64,000 nt of DNA from an uncultured Gammaproteobacteria bacterium (GCA_902632305.1 CACPCG010000003.1:1-64000); one strand, 5' to 3'. Positions 53,943 through 63,916 are shown, counted from the stretch's first letter. The notes: generated from the letters alone by a model not told the origin. Numbers and translations are program-made.

Positions 53943-55022
53943 ATGAAAGTAGGTATATTAGGTGGTGGGCAGCTAGCATTAATGATGGTAGATTCATTTA
54001 TTGATAAAAATGTAGAATTTATTGTCCTAGACCCAAGTGACAAACCACCTGCATCAAAAAGAGTTAAGTGTATCAAAGCCAAATATGATGATAAAGAATA
54101 TTTGGATTTCTTAGCTAAAGAATGTGATGTTGTTACAATTGATTTTGAAAATGTTCCCTCATCATCACTTAATTACTTAGAGATGCAAACAAAAGTTTAT
54201 CCAAATTCAAAATCTGTGGAGATTTGTCAAGATAGATTAAAAGAGAAAAACTTATTTAGAGAATGTGGTGTTCCTGTCACTGATTTTTATGAGATAAATG
54301 ATATTAATGATTTAAAAAATGCCGTTAGTGAAATAACAAATAAATCAATTTTAAAATCAAGGTTTATGGGATACGACGGAAAAAATCAAGTTCATCTTAA
54401 TGATAAAAAAATTGAAGAGGCATTCACATTATGTGGATCAAAAGATTTAATTCTAGAGAAAAAAGTTGACTTCATAACAGAGCTTTCATTAATTGGAGCA
54501 CGCACACTAGATGGTGATACGGTCTATTATCCTTTGGTAGAAAACAATCATAATAACGGCATCCTCGATTATAGTATTGCGCCTTACGAAAATGAAGAAT
54601 TACAAAAAAAAGCAGAAGAATATCACAGAGTGCTTTGTGATAAAATGAACTACGTTGGAATACTTGTTATCGAATTTTTCCTCATAAATAATCAAGAGCT
54701 AATTGCTAATGAAATGGCTCCACGAGTCCATAACTCAGGTCATTGGACTATTGAAGGCGCGAATATAAGTCAATTTGAAGCTCATATTAGATGCATTATA
54801 AACGAACAGATTTCAGATATTGAGATGAATAAGTACTCTGGTATGGTCAATATAATTTCTAAAATGCCTAAGGATAGAGCTGAGTGTCTATCAGACATAT
54901 CAGGTTTTCATGACTATGGTAAATTAGAGAGAGAGAATAGAAAGCTTGGGCACATAACATTGATTGATACGAACAAGAATAATTTACTTAAGAAAATTGA
55001 AAATATCAAAAAAATTATTTAG
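53943..55022 (+). CDS. purK: 5-(carboxyamino)imidazole ribonucleotide synthase
   Basis: The 359-residue ATP-grasp protein starts MKVGILGGGQLALMMVDSF and has VVTIDFENVPSSSLNYL, SRFMGYDGKNQVHL, and the metal site NEMAPRVHNSGHWTIEGA. It uses ATP and bicarbonate to make N5-CAIR for PurE. It overlaps the convergent pgi gene by 8 bp. Confidence 0.96.
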   Translation: MKVGILGGGQLALMMVDSFIDKNVEFIVLDPSDKPPASKRVKCIKAKYDDKEYLDFLAKECDVVTIDFENVPSSSLNYLEMQTKVYPNSKSVEICQDRLKEKNLFRECGVPVTDFYEINDINDLKNAVSEITNKSILKSRFMGYDGKNQVHLNDKKIEEAFTLCGSKDLILEKKVDFITELSLIGARTLDGDTVYYPLVENNHNNGILDYSIAPYENEELQKKAEEYHRVLCDKMNYVGILVIEFFLINNQELIANEMAPRVHNSGHWTIEGANISQFEAHIRCIINEQISDIEMNKYSGMVNIISKMPKDRAECLSDISGFHDYGKLERENRKLGHITLIDTNKNNLLKKIENIKKII

Positions 55023-56526
55023 TATTCTTACCCAGGGATTCTAATACCTTTGATATTTTTTTAAGATCTTTCTTTTTTTTTATAATGTTTAATATCTTCT
55101 TCGCTGAAATTTTTCCCTCCTCGACACCCCATTGATCAAAGCTATTTATATTCCATAGCAGACCTTCTGTAAAAATCTTGTGTTCATACATACTCAATAG
55201 CGACCCAATAGTCTCTGGGTTTACAGAATCCAACAAAATAATATTTGAGGATGTACCACCATTGATTTTTTTATATAGTTTTTTAGTATTTTTTCCGCTA
55301 AAACACAGTTCTGCTTGAGCTAGAAGGTTAGATAAGAGGAATTTAATTGAGTTATTATTCTTACTTTCTAAAGCTGCTATAAAATCAACAGAAATATCAA
55401 CATGACCTTGATGGATCATCTGAAAAAAAGAATGTTGACATTCAGTCCCTCTTTGACCAAAAATTATTGGTGATGTTGCAAAGGGAATCTTATTACCTTG
55501 AATATCATTTGATTTCCCATTACTCTCCATTTCTTGCTGTTGAAGATAATCTGCAAAATTACGAAGTCTATAGTTATAAGGGCATACACATAATGCATTC
55601 TTGTATAAGAAATTAATATTCCAAACAGAGATAAGGGACAAAATTACCGGTATATTATCTTCATATTTTTTCTTACAAAAATGTTTGTCCATTAATTTAA
55701 CGCCATCAAAGAATTTTTTAATGTTGCTTTTCCCTATTTCTAATAACACTGGGAAAATTATACTACTGGTCAAAGAAAATCTACCTGGAATATTATTAGA
55801 GAAACTCAAAATACGGGAATTTTTAAATCCCATCTTCAAAGCTGCATCTTTGTAGGATGTAATAGCAATAAAATTATCTTTCAAATGAGTTTTATCAATT
55901 TCTTTGAGCGCCTCTTCCCTTATATATTTAAGATTCAGAATAACTTCTTGTGTTTTAAAACTCTTTGAACAAAATATAAATAATGTTTTACTTAAAACAC
56001 ATTCTTTTAGAGCATCGTCAATTTCAGTAGTATCAGCACTTGAAATATAAAATGTTTTCAAGTTATTTATTTTATAATTCGATAGAGCTTGACTTAATAA
56101 TTTTGATCCTGCGATTGAGCCACCAATACCAACTACAATTACATATTCAACTTTCTTTATTTTAGATGGATTTGTATCACGTTTTATGAAAAGATCATAA
56201 AGCTTCAACATTTTACCTAGGCTAGATTTAAATGATGACGAATTTCTCAAATATATATGGGATACTTTTTTCGCTTCAGAGATACTGTAATACTGGTTAT
56301 TCGCTAGCTTAGTAATATTTTTTTTAAGATTTAAGTTTTTTGCCAACAAAAATAAGTCGTTTAAAACTTCTTGATTTAAAAAGTTTCTACTTATATCGAT
56401 TGTAAGGCCACCTAAAGTATAGGTGCTTTTGTTCTTTTTTAATTGTTTTGAGCTAAGTTTTTTGATTCCACTGAGTTTATACTCGAGTGCTTTTAGTGAA
56501 AGACGGCTTTCAACATTATCATCCAT
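55015..56526 (-). CDS. pgi: Glucose-6-phosphate isomerase
   Basis: The 503-residue protein matches Pgi: VVGIGGSIAGSKLLSQAL near 132, FIFCSKSFKTQEV near 185, QQQEMESNGKS near 327 and FGQRGTECQHSFFQMIHQG near 358, which carry the active-site residues. It interconverts glucose- and fructose-6-phosphate. It is slightly shorter than the usual 540-550 residues, consistent with a compact genome. It overlaps panD by 8 bp at its 5' end. Confidence 0.93.
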   Translation of the reverse strand: MDDNVESRLSLKALEYKLSGIKKLSSKQLKKNKSTYTLGGLTIDISRNFLNQEVLNDLFLLAKNLNLKKNITKLANNQYYSISEAKKVSHIYLRNSSSFKSSLGKMLKLYDLFIKRDTNPSKIKKVEYVIVVGIGGSIAGSKLLSQALSNYKINNLKTFYISSADTTEIDDALKECVLSKTLFIFCSKSFKTQEVILNLKYIREEALKEIDKTHLKDNFIAITSYKDAALKMGFKNSRILSFSNNIPGRFSLTSSIIFPVLLEIGKSNIKKFFDGVKLMDKHFCKKKYEDNIPVILSLISVWNINFLYKNALCVCPYNYRLRNFADYLQQQEMESNGKSNDIQGNKIPFATSPIIFGQRGTECQHSFFQMIHQGHVDISVDFIAALESKNNNSIKFLLSNLLAQAELCFSGKNTKKLYKKINGGTSSNIILLDSVNPETIGSLLSMYEHKIFTEGLLWNINSFDQWGVEEGKISAKKILNIIKKKKDLKKISKVLESLGKNTK

Positions 56527-56905
56527 TGTGCATTTTTAGTTTTTCGCCACTATTTTTGGGTACAATTTTATTTTTTTCATTTACGTGTATTATTTTGGGA
56601 GAATGATTAAGAATTTCATTTTTTTCTAAGTCTGTATATGTACAAATAATTATCTTATCTCCAATACTAGCTTTATGGCATGCTGCGCCGTTGACGCATA
56701 TTATTCCTTTACTGGGAGGACCCTCTATAGCGTAGGTTGAGAATCTCTCTCCATTTGTTATGTTATATATATCTATTTTCTCATATGGCTTAATACCAAC
56801 AGCATTAAGCAACTCAATATCAATTTGACAAGAACCTTCGTAATCTATTTGTGTATCTGTGACGGTTGCTTTATGAATTTTAGAGTTTAAGAATGTTCTT
56901 ATCAT
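56519..56905 (-). CDS. panD: Aspartate 1-decarboxylase
   Basis: The 128-residue protein matches PanD. MIRTFLNSKIHKATVT leads to the self-cleavage site Y-E-G-S near residues 22-25, where serine becomes the pyruvoyl group. The conserved INGAACHK-type loop is present as VNGAACHKASIGD. It makes beta-alanine for pantothenate. It is coupled to panC by a 4-bp overlap. Confidence 0.95.
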   Translation of the reverse strand: MIRTFLNSKIHKATVTDTQIDYEGSCQIDIELLNAVGIKPYEKIDIYNITNGERFSTYAIEGPPSKGIICVNGAACHKASIGDKIIICTYTDLEKNEILNHSPKIIHVNEKNKIVPKNSGEKLKMHNG

Positions 56906-57771
56906 AATGTATCATACCCCTCTATAACATAATTGTCTATCAACCTAGTATTTCCAATTTTTATTGCAACAAAAAGTCTATGATTATATGATGCCTTATC
57001 TATAAATTCTGATAAGCCGTGTTTCTCTAAGAGGGTTTTCTCATTAACAACTTTTGCATACTCAAAGACTATATCCTTATTTTTTGGTATTAAACTATCT
57101 ATATTATATAACCCTGTGGAATTAAAATAATCTTTTACTGTCTTAAAAAAACTTGTCATCATTTTTGCTGCTAGAGTTTTTTCTGAATTAGATAATCTAG
57201 AATTCCTAGAGCTTATAGCCAATCCATCGGTTGTTCTAATTGTAGGACATAATATTAAATCAATATTATTTTTAAGAAAACGCGATTTGATAATATACAT
57301 CACAAGAAGGTATTGCTGATAATCTTTCTCTCCAAAAAATGCAAATTTCGGCTTAAATATTCTCAAGAAATATTCTACAATTTGATAGACGCCATAAAAA
57401 TGATTTTGTCTTGTTTTCCCGCAGAGAAAATTTTCGAAACCCCATGGTAAATTTATATCTTTTATAATCATATCACTTATCTCTAAATTATCTGGGATGA
57501 AAACATAATCAACATCTTCATCAATCAACTTTTCTAAATCTCTATCTAGTGTTCTTGGGTAACTCTCCAAATCTTGCTTGTCATTAAATTGCAGTGGATT
57601 AACATATATAGTAACAAAATTTTTAGATTTATATTTTTTTGCATTTTTGATAAGACTAATGTGACCATCATGCAAATTTCCCATAGTTGGTATCAGAGAA
57701 ATATTATTATTTTTTGAACGCTCACCTTCTAGATTATCTCTTAATTCATTTATTGTATTGATAATATGCAT
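56902..57771 (-). CDS. panC: Pantothenate synthetase
   Basis: The 289-residue protein has the PanC motifs LIPTMGNLHDGHISLI near 26, FVTIYVNPLQFN near 52, FGEKDYQQYLLV near 153 and ISSRNSRLSNSEK near 192. It joins pantoate and beta-alanine with ATP. It is between panB (1 bp gap) and panD (4-bp overlap) in one operon. Confidence 0.95.
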   Translation of the reverse strand: MHIINTINELRDNLEGERSKNNNISLIPTMGNLHDGHISLIKNAKKYKSKNFVTIYVNPLQFNDKQDLESYPRTLDRDLEKLIDEDVDYVFIPDNLEISDMIIKDINLPWGFENFLCGKTRQNHFYGVYQIVEYFLRIFKPKFAFFGEKDYQQYLLVMYIIKSRFLKNNIDLILCPTIRTTDGLAISSRNSRLSNSEKTLAAKMMTSFFKTVKDYFNSTGLYNIDSLIPKNKDIVFEYAKVVNEKTLLEKHGLSEFIDKASYNHRLFVAIKIGNTRLIDNYVIEGYDTL

Positions 57772-57772
57772 A

Positions 57773-58543
57773 TTATGAGAACTTTTTTACATCTCTAATG
57801 TATTTTTTTAATCTATTGTGAAAGCACGGGATTTTGCTATATTTTTTTGATATAAAATTGGGTGATTTGTTAAAACTTATCCCTAAAATGTCATAAGACA
57901 CAACTATTTGACCATCACACTTATTACCACAACCGATACCTATTACTGGGAGACCTACTCTTTGCTTGATTTCCCTAACCGCAATCTCTGACACACATTC
58001 AAGAAGTATAATCTTAGCTCCTAATTTTTCAGCATTACACGCCATCGACACTATACTATCTCTCTCTTTTTTTGTATTACCATATTTCCTATAACCATTT
58101 CGATTACTAATATATTGAGGTGTTAAACCTAGATGGCAACATATTGGTATATTATTTGTAACAAAATTAGAAATGTATTTTAAATTACTTTTTCTGAACT
58201 CAACCTTAATCATATTAACTTTGCTCTCCGTCATTAATTTCAACGAATCCTTTATCATTTGATTAGGAGTTTTACATGATACCTTGGGTAAATCAGCAAT
58301 CAAGTATGAAGTTTTAGTCGACTTCGAGACCGCAGTAGCGTGATAAATTATCTCTTTTAGAGTTACAGAATGAGTGTTTTTCTCTCCCTTAATAACCTCA
58401 CCAAGAGAATCTCCTATTAATAAAATATCAACATGGAGTTCATCAAAGTACTTAGCGAAGCTTGCATCATATGCAGTGATTGCAGTAATACCAACATTAT
58501 TCTGTTTCAAATCATAAATATCTTTAAGTTTTTTTCTTGACAT
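57773..58543 (-). CDS. panB: 3-methyl-2-oxobutanoate hydroxymethyltransferase
   Basis: The protein matches PanB: GITAITAYDASFAKYFDE, ILLIGDSLGEVIKG, IADLPKVSC, CCHLGLTPQ and IGIGCGNKCDGQIVVS. It adds a hydroxymethyl group from methylene-tetrahydrofolate to make ketopantoate. I choose the ATG at 58543 (MSRKKLKDIYDLK), 4 bp after the kinase stop; a GTG at 58561 would add six residues. It heads panB-panC-panD after the kinase gene. Confidence 0.93.
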   Translation of the reverse strand: MSRKKLKDIYDLKQNNVGITAITAYDASFAKYFDELHVDILLIGDSLGEVIKGEKNTHSVTLKEIIYHATAVSKSTKTSYLIADLPKVSCKTPNQMIKDSLKLMTESKVNMIKVEFRKSNLKYISNFVTNNIPICCHLGLTPQYISNRNGYRKYGNTKKERDSIVSMACNAEKLGAKIILLECVSEIAVREIKQRVGLPVIGIGCGNKCDGQIVVSYDILGISFNKSPNFISKKYSKIPCFHNRLKKYIRDVKKFS

Positions 58544-58547
58544 AGAT

Positions 58548-59189
58548 TTATTGCACGCCACTTGGGTTTAGAAAATTTCTACCCGTCAAGCTTCTATTTA
58601 TCTCTTTGAGTAAATGAGAGTAATCTTTATCGTTATTAACATTTACGCTCGATGTATTTATTATTAATAAAGGTGATTCTTTATAAGAATAAAAAAATTT
58701 TGTATACGCTTCGTTAATATTGTTCAAATATTTAAAATCGATATTTTTTTCAAATTCATGATCTCTAGTTCTAATCCTATCATGAAGCGTCTCATTATTT
58801 GCTTGAAGATATATTACTAAATTAGGTACAGGATAAGATATTTTTAGATTTTTCTCGATACTCAGGTACAAGTCATATTCTTCCTTATTAAGAATAGTCT
58901 TCGCAAATAATTTGTCTTTTTGAATAAAAAAATCAGACACAAGATTTCGACCATTAAATATTCCATTGTCAATCATTAGATCGTTAGATCTATGAATAAG
59001 AAAATGAAGTTGAGTCGCTAGTGCGTATTTCTCGGGATTTGTATAAAACATTTTTAAAAATGGGTTATTTTGATACTTTTCTAAATAAGTGTCATACCCT
59101 AGGCTATTAGCAAGTTTTTTTGCAAGCGTAGTTTTTCCTACCCCAATGGGTCCTTCAATAACAATGAAACCGATATCTTTTTTTTTCAT
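58548..59189 (-). CDS. Deoxynucleoside kinase-family protein
   Basis: The 213-residue P-loop kinase has IVIEGPIGVGKTTLAKKLA at residues 10-28, NLVSDFFIQKD near 82 (the family's DR-like substrate site), and VIYLQANNETLHDRIRTR near 124. It belongs to the deoxyguanosine/deoxyadenosine kinase type. Genes of this type often sit between folK and panB in gammaproteobacteria, as here. It overlaps folK by 4 bp. Substrate unproven. Confidence 0.85.
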   Translation of the reverse strand: MKKKDIGFIVIEGPIGVGKTTLAKKLANSLGYDTYLEKYQNNPFLKMFYTNPEKYALATQLHFLIHRSNDLMIDNGIFNGRNLVSDFFIQKDKLFAKTILNKEEYDLYLSIEKNLKISYPVPNLVIYLQANNETLHDRIRTRDHEFEKNIDFKYLNNINEAYTKFFYSYKESPLLIINTSSVNVNNDKDYSHLLKEINRSLTGRNFLNPSGVQ

Positions 59190-59632
59190 ATATATTTCTT
59201 TATTTTCCCTTTTAAAGGAATATTGAAGTTTTGATGTGTTATTTCAAGTAAAGGCATTAAAACAAATTGTCTATTTATAATTTCAGGGTGAGGTATTATC
59301 AATTTTTTAGTTTTCATAATTATATTCTCGAACATCAAAATATCTAAATCAAGCGTTCTCGGTCCCCATTTTTTTAATCTCACCCTAGAGTGTAATTTTT
59401 CTATGATTTGAAGGTCATTAAGAAGGTTTTCTGGCTTGAGTTTCGTCTCTATTAAAATTACAGCATTAATAAAATCGCTCTGATCTTGTGGGCCTACTGG
59501 TCTAGATTTGTATAATGAAGATGTTGCTAACAGACAAATATCATTGTGAGATTTTATTTCCTCGATTGCACTTACAACTTGATATAAAGGATTTTGTAAA
59601 TTACTTCCTAAGCCTATAAATACTTTTTTCAA
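59186..59632 (-). CDS. folK: Hydroxymethyl-dihydropterin pyrophosphokinase
   Basis: The 148-residue protein matches FolK: KVFIGLGSNLQNP at the start, YKSRPVGPQDQSDFINAVIL near 43, and RLKKWGPRTLDLDILMF near 80-96, with the aspartates that bind magnesium. It activates the pterin for folate synthesis. It lies 9 bp after rplS. Confidence 0.94.
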   Translation of the reverse strand: MKKVFIGLGSNLQNPLYQVVSAIEEIKSHNDICLLATSSLYKSRPVGPQDQSDFINAVILIETKLKPENLLNDLQIIEKLHSRVRLKKWGPRTLDLDILMFENIIMKTKKLIIPHPEIINRQFVLMPLLEITHQNFNIPLKGKIKKYI

Positions 59633-59641
59633 TGTAGGTGT

Positions 59642-59992
59642 TTAGTTTAACTTTTCTTTTATTCTTGCGGATTTGCCTGATCTTTCTCGAAGATAATATA
59701 ACTTTGCGCGCCTTACATCGCCTCTTCTCTTAACTTTTATGGTTGAGATGACTTTACTATGTAGTTGGAAAACTCTCTCGACTCCTTCGCCATAAGATAT
59801 TTTTCTGACTGTGAATGAAGAGCTGAGGCCTTTATTACTTTTTGCAATTACAATTCCTTCAAATTGCTGCAGTCTCTCACGTTTCCCCTCTTTCACCTTC
59901 ACAGAGACAACAACTGTGTCACCAGGTGAAAATTCTGGGAATTCTCTCAATTGTGCTGCTTCTACTTTGCCAATTATCTTATTAGATTTCAT
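59642..59992 (-). CDS. rplS: 50S ribosomal protein L19
   Basis: The 116-residue protein matches L19, with [40 protein letters not shown] and [21 protein letters not shown]. It is the last gene of the rpsP-rimM-trmD-rplS operon and overlaps trmD by 11 bp. Normal length. Confidence 0.97.
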   Translation of the reverse strand: MKSNKIIGKVEAAQLREFPEFSPGDTVVVSVKVKEGKRERLQQFEGIVIAKSNKGLSSSFTVRKISYGEGVERVFQLHSKVISTIKVKRRGDVRRAKLYYLRERSGKSARIKEKLN

Positions 59993-60719
59993 TTTTTTTG
60001 GACTCTTCTATATACTCAGACAGAAGTCTATCATCTTCTTTTGTAAGTTTCACCTGTTTTAACAAATCGGGTCGCTTTTTCCATGTAATTCCAAGACACA
60101 TCTTTCTTCTCCATCTGTCAATTTCAGCATGATTACCTGTTAGGAGCACACTTGGCGTCTTCAAGTCGTCAATCAATTCTGGTCGAGTGTATTGTGGATA
60201 GTCTAATAAACCATTTTCAAAAGATTCTTCTTCTATTGATTTTATATCTTCAGGGACTCCATCAATTCTTCTGATGATTGCCTCTGCGATAACCATGGAT
60301 GCAATCTCGCCACCTGAAACTACATAATCACCTATCGATATCTCTTCATCAACTAAATTATCAATTATCCTCTGGTCCACCCCCTCATATCTTCCACATA
60401 TAAATGTGATGCATTTATAGTCCTTAAGCTGAATAATTTTTTTAGTATTTAACTTACTCCCTTGAGGAGATAGATAAATAATATGTCCAGCATTCTCCAG
60501 ACTTTGAAGGCCTTTTGATATTGGCGCATAGCGCAATATCATCCCAGGTCCACCGCCATAAGGTTTATCATCAACTCTTTTTTGTGGATCATCAGTAAAC
60601 TCCCTCAGATGAATAACATTCATTTCTAAAATATTTTTTTTTATAGCTTTGCTAATTAACCCAACATTAGAGAATGAATCAATTAGTTCAGGAAATATTG
60701 TCAAAAAATTAAAAATCAT
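59982..60719 (-). CDS. trmD: tRNA (guanine-N1)-methyltransferase
   Basis: The protein starts [20 protein letters not shown] and carries the knotted SAM-binding motifs [39 protein letters not shown] and [15 protein letters not shown]. It methylates G37 of tRNAs. I choose the ATG at 60719; an earlier in-frame start at 60782 would add 21 unrelated residues inside rimM. It overlaps rimM by 11 bp and rplS by 11 bp. Confidence 0.95.
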   Translation of the reverse strand: MIFNFLTIFPELIDSFSNVGLISKAIKKNILEMNVIHLREFTDDPQKRVDDKPYGGGPGMILRYAPISKGLQSLENAGHIIYLSPQGSKLNTKKIIQLKDYKCITFICGRYEGVDQRIIDNLVDEEISIGDYVVSGGEIASMVIAEAIIRRIDGVPEDIKSIEEESFENGLLDYPQYTRPELIDDLKTPSVLLTGNHAEIDRWRRKMCLGITWKKRPDLLKQVKLTKEDDRLLSEYIEESKKNEI

Positions 60720-61218
60720 TTTCCCAGATAACTTTGATGATTCTCTCATGAATGTCCACATCGAGTAGATGTTTTTTGACAAATGGAATTAAAATCTCTT
60801 TATGATTTTTTTTATCCTCTAAAATTAAAACATCGCTTGAGGTATTTCTCATTATATCTTTCACTTTTCCTAATACTTTTTTATTCTCAGATATAACATC
60901 GCAACCAATTAAATGATACCAGTAATACTCGCCATTTTCCGTCTTTTCTAATTGACTACTATCCAAATAAACATTTTTTTTAATAATTTTCTCTGCAGAT
61001 TCGATTGAATTTATATCTTTAATCTTGATGATTATTTTTTTTGGCATTATTGAATAATCTTCAATAAATATTGGGGAGAATTTTTCTGTTTTTTTTATAT
61101 GAAGCTTATAATTTAATATATTTTGTTCTTCAGTTGCAAAAGACTTTAGAGAAACCCAGCCTTTTATTCCGTGAACCGAGATAATCTTGCCGATGACAAT
61201 AAAATTATCTTCAGGCAT
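60709..61218 (-). CDS. rimM: Ribosome maturation factor RimM
   Basis: The 169-residue protein has the N-terminal VIGKIISVHGIKGWVSLKSF and the C-terminal PRC-barrel stretch YYWYHLIGCDVISENKKVLG, ending with ILIPFVKKHLLDVDI. It helps assemble the 30S head around S19. It lies 3 bp after rpsP and overlaps trmD by 11 bp. Confidence 0.94.
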   Translation of the reverse strand: MPEDNFIVIGKIISVHGIKGWVSLKSFATEEQNILNYKLHIKKTEKFSPIFIEDYSIMPKKIIIKIKDINSIESAEKIIKKNVYLDSSQLEKTENGEYYWYHLIGCDVISENKKVLGKVKDIMRNTSSDVLILEDKKNHKEILIPFVKKHLLDVDIHERIIKVIWENDF

Positions 61219-61221
61219 TTA

Positions 61222-61668
61222 TTACTTATCTTTTTTTTCTTCAGCTGGAGCTTCGGCGCTTGCTTCTTGTTCAGCTGGAGCTTCGGCGCTTGCTTCTTGT
61301 TCAGCTGATTTATCTGTCGCGACATCTGCCGTGGATGAATTACTCTCAGAATCCTTTTTTGCTAGACGTTTCTGTTTCATTTTTTCAAGAGAAGCAGCTT
61401 TCGCTCTATTCCTATTTTCGATGTTTTTCTCGTCCAAAGAATATTTTTTCAAAAGTGAAACTCTATTGCTGAGCTGAGCTCCTTTAGACTCCCAATAATT
61501 CAATCTGTCAATATTGATTGATATACGAGCGTCTGTAGCTAGATTTGGGTCATATGAACCTATTTTTTCAATGCATCTGCCATCACGCCTCTGCCTCTGA
61601 TCCATAACTACTATATGATAATACGGCTTTTTTCTTGCCCCACCTCTAGATAGTCTGATTTTTACCAT
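61222..61668 (-). CDS. rpsP: 30S ribosomal protein S16 with an acidic repeat tail
   Basis: The S16 core starts MVKIRLSRGGARKKPYYHIV at the ATG at 61668, which has an AGAGGT site; an in-frame upstream start adds five residues. The core ends near residue 85. A further 60 or so residues form a low-complexity tail rich in Ala, Glu and Lys, including two copies of the ten-residue unit EQEASAEAPA encoded by a 30-bp tandem repeat. Typical S16 is 80-90 residues; tails occur in some bacteria. It leads the rpsP-rimM-trmD-rplS operon. Confidence 0.95.
   Translation of the reverse strand: MVKIRLSRGGARKKPYYHIVVMDQRQRRDGRCIEKIGSYDPNLATDARISINIDRLNYWESKGAQLSNRVSLLKKYSLDEKNIENRNRAKAASLEKMKQKRLAKKDSESNSSTADVATDKSAEQEASAEAPAEQEASAEAPAEEKKDK
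61241..61307. repeat. 30-bp tandem repeat in the rpsP tail
   Basis: Two identical 30-bp units (61241-61270 and 61271-61300, beginning TCAGCTGGAGCTTCGGCGCT) are followed by 7 bp of a third. The length is a multiple of three, so copy-number changes keep the frame. The unit is richer in G and C than its surroundings. Confidence 0.9.
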
Positions 61669-61873
61669 ATTTTGACCTCTCAAAAACAGCGTAATTATAG
61701 CATTAGTTGACCTCGAGGGTTAGCCATTTTAGTCAATTATATGATTATTTTACAATCGTGGTACTTTTATGATAAAAATTTGATATTATCTGATTAATGA
61801 AAAAAATTTCGATAACGTATTAGTCCGCAGAGTGTCCCACAAAAATAGGTGCTAAACAGTCCTCGTATATAAA

Positions 61874-62647
61874 ATGACAGCAGTTTCAATCTTAAGTATT
61901 ATTGGTTTATTAATTTCATCAATCTGCATGAAGCAAATACTTGATAAAAATTCATCAAAACAATTTTTTTATCCAATATTTATATTCACAATTATCGTTT
62001 TAAGTGTTTTCACGTTTACTTTAATAACAACTTACTCTATAAAGTTGAATTTCATTCTAGCCCTATTATTTACTTTCTTGATTCTAAATTACTTACTTTT
62101 ACTTTTAATGTTTGTTAAACCGGTTCATCATTTAGCGCTCATCTTATTGCCGCTGACCGCAGCAATTGTGGGCATCACTTTGATTTCTGATTTCCAACAA
62201 AGCAGTCATGAAATTGATAACAACCTTTTACTGCACGTTATCGTTTCACTCGTTTCATATGGATTACTTGGTTTGGCAGCAATTCAAGCTTTATTGTTGA
62301 AATTCCAAGAAAAAAAATTAAAAAGATTAGAAAGTTCAATGCTAAGTAACTTGCTCCCACCAATGGAGTTAATGGAAAAAATAATGTTTGATTTAATAGT
62401 TATCGGTTTTCTGTTGCTCACATTGTCACTCATGACAGGGGCACCCTTCGTTTCGTTCAATGCGGATAATCTAACTCTGCAAAAAATAAGTTTCTCGATA
62501 ATTGCATGGGTGGTCTATTCTTATCTGATATATCAGAGATACTCCTCAAATGTTTCAGGAAAAAAAGCTACGAACTTAGCAATCAGCGGCATGCTTTTTT
62601 TATTTATTGCCTATATTGGCACTAAAACAATCTTCGGTATGTTTTAA
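61874..62647 (+). CDS. YpjD/CcsA-type cytochrome c assembly membrane protein
   Basis: The 257-residue protein has about eight hydrophobic helices and the motif region QSSHEIDNNLLLHVIVSLVS near residues 112-131, with histidines placed as in the YpjD/HemX family. Related CcsA proteins handle heme for cytochrome c. In gammaproteobacteria ypjD often lies beside a CorC-type gene and the rpsP region, as here. It ends 10 bp before the CorC-type gene. The precise role of YpjD is not settled. Confidence 0.82.
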   Translation: MTAVSILSIIGLLISSICMKQILDKNSSKQFFYPIFIFTIIVLSVFTFTLITTYSIKLNFILALLFTFLILNYLLLLLMFVKPVHHLALILLPLTAAIVGITLISDFQQSSHEIDNNLLLHVIVSLVSYGLLGLAAIQALLLKFQEKKLKRLESSMLSNLLPPMELMEKIMFDLIVIGFLLLTLSLMTGAPFVSFNADNLTLQKISFSIIAWVVYSYLIYQRYSSNVSGKKATNLAISGMLFLFIAYIGTKTIFGMF

Positions 62648-62657
62648 GAGTGTTTAT

Positions 62658-63905
62658 ATGATTGATTTTGAAACTCAAACTTTGTTTTATATCTTATTTG
62701 GTCTACTTGTTTTGTCTGCTTTTTTCTCTGGTGCTGAAACTTCTATAATGAGTGTAAATCGATATAAATTAAAACACAGAAGTAAAGAAGGAGATAAATT
62801 AGCATATAAAGTATCTTACCTAATCAATAATCCAGATAAGACGCTAGGCCTCATCTTATTAATGAATAATTTTGTAAATATATTGGCATCTGCGATAAGT
62901 ACACTAATTGCTATCAAATTATACGGGGATGCGGGTGTTGCTATATCAGTAGTTGTTCTAACAATTGTAATCTTAATATTCGCAGAAGTTACTCCTAAAA
63001 CTTTTGCCGCACTGTATGCAGATAGAATTGCATATCCAATATCATGGTTACTATATCCAATGTTAAAGATTTTTCGTCCGTTCGTGATGATTATTAATTT
63101 TATCTCAAAGATAATCCTAGGCATCCTTGGTATTAAGAAAGATACAATCGATAGAGAACTATTAACAAAAGACGAAATTAAACTAATAGTTAAAGAATCA
63201 AGTCATAGGATACCAAAAAGCCACGAAGATATGATTGTGAATATGATTGATTTAGAAAAAGTAAAGGTGGAAGATGCGATGATCCCCCGATCTGAAATAT
63301 TTGCGGTAAATCTAGATGATGATATTACTAAAATTATTGAAAAAATAACAAATTGTCCTCATACGCGAGTTCCTATATTTGATAAAGATGTTAACAAACT
63401 TATAGGCTTTCTCCATAAAAGACAGATCATGGGAATGGTAATTAATAGAAATTTTACAAAAGACCGGATTAGAGATTTGGTTATTTCTCCTTATTACATA
63501 CCCGAAGATACTTCGCTTACATCGCAACTTATAGCCTTTAAAAAAGAGAAGAAAAGGATTGGTTTTGTTGTTGATGAATATGGAGATGTTAAGGGTCTCG
63601 TTACACTAAATGACATACTTGAAGAAATTGTTGGTGATTTTGATGAAAAAAATAAAGACATTGGGATGGTTAAAATATCTGATAATACCTACATAATTGA
63701 CGGTTCACTTCAAGTAAGAGAGGTGAATCGTGTTCTTGATTGGAAAATATCAGAAAATATCGCAAAAACTGTCAATGGTTATATTTTAGAATGTCTCGAG
63801 GATATTCCGAAAAAAGGTGAAGTTTTCGATAATGAGGGTTACCAATTTGAAATTATTAATATTAGCAATAATTTTGTTAACAATGTAAAGGTGTCGAAAA
63901 AGTAG
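62658..63905 (+). CDS. CorC/HlyC-type CNNM-CBS membrane protein
   Basis: The protein has an N-terminal DUF21 membrane domain (about residues 1-190, with LSAFFSGAETSIMSVNRYKL and IFAEVTPKTFAALYADR). Two CBS domains follow (about 205-325, with VEDAMIPRSEIFAV and GFVVDEYGDVKGLVTLNDIL), then a C-terminal CorC/HlyC domain. Such proteins are linked to magnesium or cobalt efflux. The start at 62658 is preferred; an in-frame codon 51 bp upstream would add 17 residues overlapping ypjD. Confidence 0.9.
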   Translation: MIDFETQTLFYILFGLLVLSAFFSGAETSIMSVNRYKLKHRSKEGDKLAYKVSYLINNPDKTLGLILLMNNFVNILASAISTLIAIKLYGDAGVAISVVVLTIVILIFAEVTPKTFAALYADRIAYPISWLLYPMLKIFRPFVMIINFISKIILGILGIKKDTIDRELLTKDEIKLIVKESSHRIPKSHEDMIVNMIDLEKVKVEDAMIPRSEIFAVNLDDDITKIIEKITNCPHTRVPIFDKDVNKLIGFLHKRQIMGMVINRNFTKDRIRDLVISPYYIPEDTSLTSQLIAFKKEKKRIGFVVDEYGDVKGLVTLNDILEEIVGDFDEKNKDIGMVKISDNTYIIDGSLQVREVNRVLDWKISENIAKTVNGYILECLEDIPKKGEVFDNEGYQFEIINISNNFVNNVKVSKK

Positions 63906-63916
63906 TACTATAAGGA

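Noticed and set aside
61241-61307. CRISPR-like repeat
   Set aside because: It is a direct in-frame tandem repeat without spacers inside rpsP.
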